DNA from: a bacterium
GTDB taxonomy: Bacteria; Bacillota; Clostridia; Lachnospirales; Lachnospiraceae
Assembly: GCA_022774325.1 (NCBI GenBank)
Contig: JALFNN010000060.1
Span: 1 to 64,000, forward strand
Direction: 5' to 3'
Length of the DNA stretch: 64,000 nucleotides
A program made the translations under genes and the position numbers. Of this stretch, positions 47,301 to 52,907 are shown one piece after another. The notes under the pieces are model-generated. The model saw only the letters and a program-made list of their open reading frames with translations. It made no database searches and was not told where the DNA came from. Numbering within the stretch: the stretch's first letter is position 1; every line of letters begins with the position of its first letter.

Positions 47301-48448
47301 ACGGCTGTATAGGAAAGATAAACCTCCGCTGTATGGTTTGCTCCGTCCATCCATATTGTCCAATAATCCTCATTCTCAGCGTATTCCCAATTATTTGTTG
47401 TCTTGTTATATCTGACCTTGGCAATTGTTGTCTTACTGCCATTGAGATGCACATAAGCAGATTCATAAGCATAGCCGGAATGATTGATGCGATTGGCATA
47501 TTGGCTCAGAGTGACACTTTCCAACTCAGAATATGTAGCAAGCGCGGTTTCGCTATTCCCTTCCAATATGCTATTCTCGTTAGTGTCCACGTAGTGAAGG
47601 ATTAGTTTATAGCTATCCTGCCATGTCACCGTAAAGGTTGAGAAGCTTTTCACTTCAAAGGCAGCGGCAACATCTGCTGTAGTCTCCGTACCGTTGTCCA
47701 ATGCTTCCACCTGCCCGATCTCCTGGGCGGCGTCCGCTACCGTCTCTACCGTCACCGCACCGGCTACCGGGGCGGGCGACGCTTCCTCATCCGGCATCCG
47801 ATGTGCTGTGTCTGTCTGCTCATGGTGCTGTACAGCCAGAGTATCCGCATTCGCATCTTCCGGCAGCAGCCCCATCGCGTTGATGCATACATAGACGCTG
47901 CTCTCAGGTTCGATTTCTGCACCATCCACTGTAAAATGGATATCCAGTGCTGCAAATCCATCATATACGGTATCGGTCAGAGCCTGCTGTGCTGCTTCAT
48001 AAGCTTCACTTCCCTGTTCCAGCAGTTCTGCCGTAAGCACCGCATTGTCCGGCAGTGCACCTTCAGAAGCATATACCATAACTCCAAACCGGTTGTCAGG
48101 GTCGATATAACTATAATTTGCATCATATCCATCAGGGATCTGAGCGCCTTCAGGCAGAACCATATTCAGATTTCCCTGCTCCGGAGCTTTCTCCGTACTC
48201 TGACATTCTTCACTGTGAATGTGCTCCTCCATCCCACAGGTCAGTTCCTCCGTCTGAAAGCAGGCATCGGTGTGAGTATGTTCTGGAATGTCGCACTGCT
48301 TCTCCATCGTGACAGCGGGCAAAATCAGCGCATATGTAGTACAGAACACCACGATTGCCGCCAGACTTATTACAACCTTATGCCACCACTTCTTACGTCG
48401 TCTCTCCTTCATATACTGATCCGCATTTTGAAGGACATCTTGTTTCAT
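44327..48448 (-). CDS. large LPXTG pilus-tip adhesin with fibro-slime domain
   Basis: 1373 residues. Basic N-terminus (RRRKKWW) and hydrophobic export segment near 25-45 ending ILPAVTME; then a Cys/His block with C52, H57, H59, C63, C71, H76, H78 and C82. A long middle region ends in a fibro-slime/PA14-like domain (about 770-850, HFSGDDDVWVFVDDVLVLDLGG). Three CnaB/DUF5979-like repeats follow (about 900-1330) and the sorting signal LPQTGG near 1335 with tail HISRRKDDSEFF. Probably the tip adhesin; its own signal peptidase is encoded upstream. Ligand unknown. Confidence 0.88.
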   Translation of the reverse strand: MKQDVLQNADQYMKERRRKKWWHKVVISLAAIVVFCTTYALILPAVTMEKQCDIPEHTHTDACFQTEELTCGMEEHIHSEECQSTEKAPEQGNLNMVLPEGAQIPDGYDANYSYIDPDNRFGVMVYASEGALPDNAVLTAELLEQGSEAYEAAQQALTDTVYDGFAALDIHFTVDGAEIEPESSVYVCINAMGLLPEDANADTLAVQHHEQTDTAHRMPDEEASPAPVAGAVTVETVADAAQEIGQVEALDNGTETTADVAAAFEVKSFSTFTVTWQDSYKLILHYVDTNENSILEGNSETALATYSELESVTLSQYANRINHSGYAYESAYVHLNGSKTTIAKVRYNKTTNNWEYAENEDYWTIWMDGANHTAEVYLSYTAVNGNTIVPPENNIYPIDAFNTYNGNTNVILLNPRLKSPAQEITVTNIVNIGKFFGTDKFNYDDWNAYRIERRNGRYQVIQAGAASPNTGVQNQEAYLLLVKKTYAEQVGLYDPNADWPLPHTDTQLDGGGDTVQINWVSGADVNQEQISTEKPLAYFTFSPKNNTATAAARADDVAAVEDSAIKFQLFDYSTKINRPNGSGDGDSWRSITPYFQFRGQQESNGNLQNGDRDNRYDEDGFTVNHATVERTLTDNYPVLDPNRNALGRAKSPEVTNDNLRRSDRSLKYLFSSGDGAVTAYNPTNTILQKSGTHYYYNSAYNAVDYDIHSSMFRVRNYVERNGSTSTYGSAQKYYDFLPFNYTDGQVVGTYLDDARAYNLESADVNYWFGMRMDVDFYQSRDGKLNGEEMVFHFSGDDDVWVFVDDVLVLDLGGTHGTVTGSINFATGEIKQYLDWNGVVGTEGVTSFSTTIKNCYEEAGKNPTGGWNGNIFADYTKHKLSFFYMERGCAVANCSIDFNLPILPEKSLQVAKTLTANADADTDVVKHLENTMEYKFRVVKADAQGKPTDQLLIKAGDSYTLSGAGLTANETRMVGEDGYFTLKAGQMAEFTNMLARFGQNESVKKYVVQEVLPTGLTGQYQEVVYSVGSDTGTCTNDTTTVETDFIGYNSPQLDADAGNLVNYTNKVDTEKLSTLAITKTQVGSSLNGEPEYYYMKVLLGPDADSLVPISVGTTYFVGEETRSVEQAGIIKIAAGETAQVKLLAGTYYNVEEVADGNGTPLTGNEGYTPVYSNASGTVTDVGTTVNISVTNTFSTGGLALTKIVNNTAGGSTDGEFAFELKFQVGENWKATDYTAAYTTTNSGQTHTGNTLSFAKQDNYAVATVKLYHDETVTITGLPVGAQVSIKETNADGYSVGWVVNGQNSYDKSVTCSITSGNDSIATVTCTNTMGYELPQTGGAGTVPYTTGGFLLLIGAAFLLLYIHISRRKDDSEFF

Positions 48449-48488
48449 TCGTCACCACCATCCTCTCTATTTCAACATTCGTACCTTA

Positions 48489-48701
48489 TCACTTTCCAAA
48501 CCTAAACTCTTTTTTTCCAACCAATTCATCCAGACTGACCTGATACAAATTGGACAGCGTAATTAAGATTTTCAATGATGGTTCTCTCACCCCTCTTTCA
48601 TAATTTGACAACGCCTGACGGCTGATACCTACGGTCTTCGCAGTCTCTTCCATTGTCATACCTTTTTGCTTTCTCAACAATCTAAGCAAATCACCATTCA
48701 T
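48489..48701 (-). CDS. XRE-family HTH regulator in the pilus operon
   Basis: 70 residues, almost only a Cro/cI helix-turn-helix: LLRLLRKQKGMTMEETAKTVGISRQALSNYERGVREPS. Start at 48701 has AGGAG seven bases upstream. Lies between the signal peptidase and the adhesin, inside the operon, so it probably gives feedback or toggles pilus expression alongside the promoter inversion. Confidence 0.88.
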   Translation of the reverse strand: MNGDLLRLLRKQKGMTMEETAKTVGISRQALSNYERGVREPSLKILITLSNLYQVSLDELVGKKEFRFGK

Positions 48702-48757
48702 ACTTTTTTCTCCTCTCTTGGCATTAATCATAATGATCTTTGTTTCAGAACTCTTAA

Positions 48758-49348
48758 CTAATTAAGTACTCCGAATTCCGTTAACGGCCAGATGCGAAAT
48801 ACGATTCTTCCGACAATCTGTTCGTTTGCCACACAGCCCACACTAGTACTTCGTGAATCTACAGATGTAGATCTGTGATCCCCGATACAAAACCATCGGT
48901 TATCCGGTACCTGATACGGCAGATCAATATCGCAGTCTCCATAAGCTTTTTCTTTCAAATACGGTTCATCCAGAAGTTCGCCGTCTACATAAACGTTTCC
49001 TTCTTCATCAATATCCACCCACTGACCGGGGCCTGCAATACAGCGTTTTACCAGAATCTTATTTCCCAGATAAAAGGCGATCAGATCCCCCGCTTCAAAA
49101 TCTGAGCCTTTTACGGAAACAACGATATTTCCTTCTGTCAATGTCGGCGTCATGGATGACCCGTAAATCTGGAGGACCGGCATCCAGATCGTCGCAACCA
49201 GAACGGCCACTGCAGCCACAACAATCAGTGAATAAATGGTACTTCTAAGTACCTGTTTCAATCTCTTCTTATACCTTTCTCTTCCGAGTTCCGCTTTTAA
49301 CTGTTCCACCGAAGGGAGTCCGGAAAATGAATCTATTCGTTCTTTCAT
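48758..49348 (-). CDS. lepB: signal peptidase I
   Basis: 196 residues: cytosolic N-terminus, one TM helix (IYSLIVVAAVAVLVATIW), catalytic Ser in IYGSSMTPTL, Lys in ILVKRCIAGPGQ, and box E in CIGDHRSTSVDSR. Overlaps the 88-residue gene by 4 bases. A dedicated signal peptidase is common in sortase pilus islets, where it processes pilin precursors. Confidence 0.93.
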   Translation of the reverse strand: MKERIDSFSGLPSVEQLKAELGRERYKKRLKQVLRSTIYSLIVVAAVAVLVATIWMPVLQIYGSSMTPTLTEGNIVVSVKGSDFEAGDLIAFYLGNKILVKRCIAGPGQWVDIDEEGNVYVDGELLDEPYLKEKAYGDCDIDLPYQVPDNRWFCIGDHRSTSVDSRSTSVGCVANEQIVGRIVFRIWPLTEFGVLN

Positions 49349-49611
49349 TCTTTACGGCTTCCTTTCTCCGCCATACGCTGAACATTTCGCAAATACTGCT
49401 TCGCAGCTCTGTCAGCCGCTTCAAAAACTCCATTGATCTGTAATGCTGCCTCCGCGAGAGAACCGGCATTCTCTATCGTAATCGCCCGGTTTCTAAGCCC
49501 TGTTTTTACCTTTTTCAGTTCGGCTTCCAGCTCCTCATTTCGTTCAATCTGCTGAATCAGCATTTCCAGAAGCTCTGCACGACTCAGCTTTCGCAATTCT
49601 TTATCTGTCAT
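49345..49611 (-). CDS. small coiled-coil protein of pilus operons
   Basis: 88 residues, strongly helical and charged: MTDKELRKLSRAELLEMLIQ, NEELEAELKKVKTGL, then a more hydrophobic ENAGSLAEAALQINGVFEAAD. No TM, no signal. GGAGGAG precedes the ATG; the stop overlaps lepB. First clear gene downstream of the invertible element. Similar small proteins precede signal peptidase genes in other Clostridia; some are labelled DNA repair protein without evidence. Function unknown. Confidence 0.7.
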   Translation of the reverse strand: MTDKELRKLSRAELLEMLIQQIERNEELEAELKKVKTGLRNRAITIENAGSLAEAALQINGVFEAADRAAKQYLRNVQRMAEKGSRKE

Positions 49612-49632
49612 CTGACTCCTCCAACCCTCACC

Positions 49633-49836
49633 CTAACGACATTCAGTCAATAAATATGGGAAGCAGTAATTACTATACAGCTCCCCAAAATACTCGTTAT
49701 ACAGCACAAAACAAATTACTGCTCTCTTTTCATGCTGAGTTTCAAATGCATCCATGCTGTATCCAACTACTACATAATTTCCATTATGTAGTAGAGTAAA
49801 TTCTTGATGATTGATACATATTAACTTTGTAAACAT
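49633..49836 (-). CDS. possible 67-codon leader ORF crossing the left repeat
   Basis: The frame encodes MFTKLICINHQEFTLLHNGNY... to SNYCFPYLLTECR. Its ATG lies inside the invertible segment while the body lies outside, so inversion removes the start; in the flipped state the joined sequence has a TAA just before the repeat. The ribosome site is weak (AAGAAACAAA). It ends 21 bases before the 88-residue gene. It may be a translated leader of the pilus operon or chance. No family recognised. Confidence 0.35.
   Translation of the reverse strand: MFTKLICINHQEFTLLHNGNYVVVGYSMDAFETQHEKRAVICFVLYNEYFGELYSNYCFPYLLTECR
49768..49802. repeat. left inverted repeat of the switch (IRL)
   Basis: 35 bp, perfect inverted copy of 50060-50094. 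Contains an internal palindrome with 11-bp arms, TACTACATAAT and ATTATGTAGTA, around a 4-bp core. Confidence 0.95.
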
Positions 49837-49854
49837 TTTGTTTCTTAAAAGTAT

Positions 49855-49882
49855 ATCATAAGGATATAAAAAATCAAGTCAA
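49855..49882 (-). promoter_or_regulatory. switchable pilus operon promoter
   Basis: Minus strand TTGACT (49882-49877), 16-bp spacer, TATGAT (49860-49855). Start of transcription expected near 49847, giving a leader of about 235 nt that crosses the left repeat before the 88-residue gene. Confidence 0.75.
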
Positions 49883-50059
49883 ATAGGAATAAAATTTTAA
49901 ATTATTTTCAAATGGGCACAAAATATACATTTTATACGCAAATGTATAAAAATATCTCATAAAAATGCATAAATTTATAGAAGATGAATTCATTTCTAAA
50001 TAATTGGCAACTTTTCAATAAGCTGATTCAAGTTTTTTATCCAATAATTTATATCATAT

Positions 50060-50094
50060 AATTTACTCTACTACATAATGGAAATTATGTAGTA
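50060..50094. repeat. right inverted repeat of the switch (IRR)
   Basis: 35 bp, perfect inverted copy of 49768-49802. It lies 10 bp from the recombinase stop codon. Confidence 0.95.
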
Positions 50095-50100
50095 TTTTTT
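50069..50100 (+). terminator. hairpin plus T6 at the outer repeat
   Basis: The palindrome inside IRR (arms 50069-50079 and 50084-50094) is followed on the plus strand by TTTTTT. It could stop rightward transcripts from the flipped promoter before they run antisense into the recombinase gene. The stem is AT-rich, so strength is uncertain. Confidence 0.55.
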
Positions 50101-50104
50101 ATCT

Positions 50105-50677
50105 CTACACTACAAGCCCAAGCCGTTCAATCTTCTTCCGATGCTCTCCACTGGTAGTCATAATATAAATCCGGGTAGTATCAATGCTGCTATGCCCCAA
50201 AATATCCGCCAATTTTGCAATATCTTTCTCAATATTATAAAAAGTCCGTGCAAACAGCTTCCGCAGATTATGTGGAAATACTTTGCTTGCCACTACACCA
50301 GCCGCTTCACAGAGCGATTTCATCTGTGCCCAGATATTACTTCGATTCAGCGGATTCCCATTTCGAGTGATAAAGATTGCACCTGAAAAGATTCTCTTCT
50401 TCTTTGCATAATCCATTAACTTCCTGCGAAGTTTTCCGGGAAGCAAAATGGTTCTGTTCTTATTTTTACAGCTCACATTCACAACTCCATCGCGTGCCGC
50501 TTCTACAGTAAAAAACCGCAGTTCTGATATTCGTATTCCTGTACTGCATATGGTTTCCAATATAAGATGAAGCTGTGGGCGATTATTAGCCGCTTGCAAA
50601 AGACGCCGATACTCCCCCTTGGTCAACTCTTTTTCTTCCGTACAATACGTGACTCGCTGCTGTTTGATATGTTTCAC
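50105..50677 (-). CDS. FimB-like tyrosine recombinase
   Basis: 190-residue site-specific recombinase. Catalytic set visible: Arg in STGIRISELR, Lys in CKNKNRTILLP, His-x-x-Arg in FPHNLRKLFA, His in LGHSSIDTT, Tyr in RIYIM. Like E. coli FimB/FimE (about 200 residues) it lacks a full N-terminal core-binding domain; in-frame codons just upstream (GWSECK) resemble the end of that domain in longer relatives, behind a TGA. GTG start at 50677, overlapping a 7-codon ORF stop. Its 3' end abuts IRR, so it is the probable invertase for the pilus switch. An imperfect inverted repeat (50718-50735, 50766-50781) lies upstream. Confidence 0.88.
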   Translation of the reverse strand: MKHIKQQRVTYCTEEKELTKGEYRRLLQAANNRPQLHLILETICSTGIRISELRFFTVEAARDGVVNVSCKNKNRTILLPGKLRRKLMDYAKKKRIFSGAIFITRNGNPLNRSNIWAQMKSLCEAAGVVASKVFPHNLRKLFARTFYNIEKDIAKLADILGHSSIDTTRIYIMTTSGEHRKKIERLGLVV

Positions 50678-50697
50678 CTTACATTCTGACCATCCAT
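50674..50697 (-). CDS. 7-codon leader ORF coupled to the recombinase
   Basis: ATG GAT GGT CAG AAT GTA AGG TGA (MDGQNVR) has a perfect GGGAGG nine bases upstream, and its TGA overlaps the GTG of the recombinase. The recombinase GTG has no site of its own, so reinitiation is the likely way it is translated. Confidence 0.5.
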   Translation of the reverse strand: MDGQNVR

Positions 50698-50834
50698 TTT
50701 TCTCTTCCTCCCAAAATCCATTTCAAATATCATACCTCTATTTTATCCATTTTCTCCGCCACGATGTATGATCTGAAATGGAATGCTGACCTAAAACTAT
50801 CTATTAACAAAGTAAATATAGACTTATACAGAAA

Positions 50835-50868
50835 AACAGAGCGTCCTGCTGCTGCAAAACCCTCTGTT
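50835..50868 (-). terminator. intrinsic terminator of the cyclophilin gene
   Basis: AACAGAG/CTCTGTT stem followed on the minus strand by TTTTTCTG, 17 bases after the stop. Confidence 0.7.
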
Positions 50869-50885
50869 CCTTCTTCAACAATATT

Positions 50886-51545
50886 CTAATCAATTACTTT
50901 CACGCTTTCAATCACCGGCTGATCCTCCGCCGCAACGGTACCGTTCGCATCCTGCACTGGTGTATCCTTGCAAATCTGATCCACGATCTCCATACCTTCT
51001 GTCACCGTTCCGAATCCAGCATACTCGCCATCCAGATACAGGCTGTCTGACTGCACAATAAAAAACTGGGAACTGGCGCTGTCATTCGCACTGGATCGCG
51101 CCATGGAAATGGTTCCCCTCACATGGGAAATATCGTTCTTCACTCCATTACCTTCGAATTCTCCTTTGATTTTCGTATCGGATCCTCCGGTCCCGTTTCC
51201 GTTTGGATCGCCACCCTGAATCATGAATCCATCAATAATCCTGTGGAATGTCAGTCCATCGTAAAATCCCTCTTCGGCGAGTGTCATGAAATTCTCCACC
51301 GTGATCGGAGCTGTATCTGCATCCAGTTCCACCTTGATCGTTCCATAATCTTTCACAATTATCTCAACATGATGTTTTCCGGAAATTGCAGCCTTGTCTT
51401 CCGTTTTTGAAGTTTCAGCTTCTTCAGTTCCTGTTTTTTCTTTGCTCGCGGCATCTTCTTTGGCACCGCATCCTACTGTCAGGATCCCCGCCACGAGAAC
51501 CACACTCAATAAACCAATCCATTTTCTTGTCTTCATCAATTTCAT
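50886..51545 (-). CDS. cyclophilin-type peptidylprolyl isomerase lipoprotein
   Basis: 219 residues. Lipoprotein signal (IGLLSVVLVAGILTVGC), Lys/Glu-rich spacer, then cyclophilin domain with FYDGLTFHRIIDGFMIQGGDPNGNGTGG, GTISMARS, SSQFFIVQSD and FGTVTEGMEIVD. Folds exported proteins at the outer face of the membrane by cis-trans proline isomerisation. Its start overlaps the membrane protein stop by 4 bases. Confidence 0.93.
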   Translation of the reverse strand: MKLMKTRKWIGLLSVVLVAGILTVGCGAKEDAASKEKTGTEEAETSKTEDKAAISGKHHVEIIVKDYGTIKVELDADTAPITVENFMTLAEEGFYDGLTFHRIIDGFMIQGGDPNGNGTGGSDTKIKGEFEGNGVKNDISHVRGTISMARSSANDSASSQFFIVQSDSLYLDGEYAGFGTVTEGMEIVDQICKDTPVQDANGTVAAEDQPVIESVKVID

Positions 51546-52423
51546 TCTGACTTTTGCTCCTTTTTTGTTTCTTCTATCTCCACCGGTTCCTTATCTTCTT
51601 CGCTTTCTTCCACTATTTTGAGGAAATCGCGCTCTTGATTTTTCAAGGTCGGTATAAAACGTGCCGCCACTTTTCCCTTTCCTTTCTTCTTCATATAGAA
51701 ATATCCGATTACAGCAAAAATGACTGCACCAATGAAATTTACGAACAGATCTTCCATTGTATCATGAAGTCCGATATCCAGATAACCGCCAAGCCCCAGA
51801 CTCTGGCCATTCACTGCAACATCTGTGATTCCCTTTATGGTTGTCGGCACATTCCCGCCCTTTGGATCAAGCATCACAGAACTGATCGTATAAATGATTG
51901 TATCTTTCTGCATATCAAATCCGAAAAAAGAATCCATTGCATATTCAAAGAATTCCCACAAGACTCCGACCGTCATCGAAAAACTAAAAGCCACAACTGA
52001 CATAAAGGCCGGAGAAAGCTCAAACTTTAATTTTTCTTCCCGGTTCAGGATATCCACCAGAGAGAATCCGATCGCTGCCATCAAAAAACCATTCAGCGTA
52101 TGTAAAATCATATCCCAATTTGTAATTTTGATGTAATATTCCTGGATTTCGCCCAGAATCTCCGCCGCAAAGATAAACAGCAGGATGATGATCTCCAGCG
52201 TTGTGGGCAACTCGATCTTAAGCTGAAGCTGGATCAGGCTCGGCACCACCAGCAAAAAAAGTGTCAGTACACACAGAAACACATTTTCATAATTCCGATT
52301 CAAGAGCTGAAGAACCATACAGATGATTACCAGTGCACGTAATACCATATAAACAATAAAAGAACTTCTGTGTTCCCGAAGTTCCATTTGCAATGCCTTT
52401 TTAATCCGTTCTGATTTTTTCAT
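51542..52423 (-). CDS. conserved membrane protein, YjdF/DUF2238-like
   Basis: About 293 residues, seven or so TM helices between residues 25 and 245, then a charged cytosolic tail ending EIEETKKEQKSE. Conserved-looking motifs: DMILHTLNGFLMAAIGFSLVD, VLWEFFEYAMDSFFGFDMQKD, and LHDTMEDLFVNFIGA, which recall the YjdF/DUF2238 group with D-x-x-x-D-L-x-x-N. Start at 52423 chosen for GGAAGG eight bases before; 52429 is also possible. Follows tRNA-Gly on the same strand. Function unknown. Confidence 0.65.
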   Translation of the reverse strand: MKKSERIKKALQMELREHRSSFIVYMVLRALVIICMVLQLLNRNYENVFLCVLTLFLLVVPSLIQLQLKIELPTTLEIIILLFIFAAEILGEIQEYYIKITNWDMILHTLNGFLMAAIGFSLVDILNREEKLKFELSPAFMSVVAFSFSMTVGVLWEFFEYAMDSFFGFDMQKDTIIYTISSVMLDPKGGNVPTTIKGITDVAVNGQSLGLGGYLDIGLHDTMEDLFVNFIGAVIFAVIGYFYMKKKGKGKVAARFIPTLKNQERDFLKIVEESEEDKEPVEIEETKKEQKSE

Positions 52424-52508
52424 TCGCATTTCCCTTCCGGCGATTCCCCGATTTTCTCCATCGACAAAGAAATTATCCCTGTTGTTTCCCAAAAAAGGGT
52501 AACAAAAA

Positions 52509-52579
52509 AGCGGGTGATGGGAATCGAACCCACGTATCCAGCTTGGAAGGCTGGTGTTCTACCATTGAACTACACCCGC
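52509..52579 (-). tRNA. tRNA-Gly (anticodon TCC)
   Basis: 71-nt cloverleaf read on the minus strand: acceptor GCGGGTG with CACCCGC, D-arm GTTC-AATGGTA-GAAC, anticodon arm CCAGC-CTTCCAA-GCTGG, T-arm with GGTTCGATTCC. CCA is not encoded. TTTTTT follows directly. Confidence 0.97.
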
Positions 52580-52591
52580 ATGACTTTTATT

Positions 52592-52620
52592 ATTATAACG
52601 AATAGCTTTTATTTTGTCAA
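52592..52620 (-). promoter_or_regulatory. consensus promoter of tRNA-Gly
   Basis: Minus strand TTGACA (52620-52615), 17-bp spacer, TATAAT (52597-52592), 13 bases before the tRNA. Perfect consensus, as expected for a stable RNA. Confidence 0.9.
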
Positions 52621-52646
52621 GTATTTTTTTACATTTTTTATTTTCT

Positions 52647-52698
52647 AACCAGTTGCTGTTCTTGATTGCTTATATATAGTACCAGACAGCAACTGGTT
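52647..52698. promoter_or_regulatory. AGTTGCTG inverted repeat, possible MarR-type operator
   Basis: Perfect 13-bp arms AACCAGTTGCTGT (52647-52659) and ACAGCAACTGGTT (52686-52698). On the minus strand a second possible promoter, TTGACA-N18-TACTAT, overlaps the right arm. The half-site style recalls MarR-family operators; no such regulator gene is in the window. Confidence 0.45.
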
Positions 52699-52734
52699 TT
52701 GTCAAGCTTTTATTTTATTAATTCATCAATTTCG

Positions 52735-52907
52735 GTAACAGTTCAGCCATATACAGATATTTAAAAGCAGACTGCGCAAGTTTACTTGCAGCAAACTGCT
52801 TTTAAATATCTGTATATGGCGCTCTGCCATGAGCAAGAGCCTTAGCTGCATATGCAGCGGAAAAGACTGCGAAGCAGTCGGCTCGAGCTTTATGGCTGAA
52901 CTGTTAC
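52735..52907. repeat. highly structured 173-bp element
   Basis: Outer perfect 17-bp arms GTAACAGTTCAGCCATA and TATGGCTGAACTGTTAC enclose an inner hairpin with perfect 25-bp arms (52746-52770 and 52796-52820), a palindrome GCTGCATATGCAGC (52845-52858) and a stem GACTGC-GAA-GCAGTC (52865-52879). It overlaps the last codon of the MATE gene. No protein is encoded. It may be a MITE-like repeat, a transcript-end structure or a non-coding RNA. Confidence 0.75.

Larger units (their letters stand above)
49768..50094. mobile_element. invertible promoter element (fimS-like switch)
   Basis: A 327-bp AT-rich segment bounded by perfect 35-bp inverted repeats, between a tyrosine recombinase gene and the pilus operon. 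The inner 257 bp carry a strong leftward promoter (49855-49882) and, rightward, TATAAT at 50057-50062 without a good -35. As assembled the strong promoter faces the pilus operon (ON). Inversion itself is inferred from architecture. Confidence 0.85.

Noticed and set aside
46928..47605. Plus-strand open frame opposite the adhesin
   Set aside because: Antisense shadow with no domain, ribosome site or start context.
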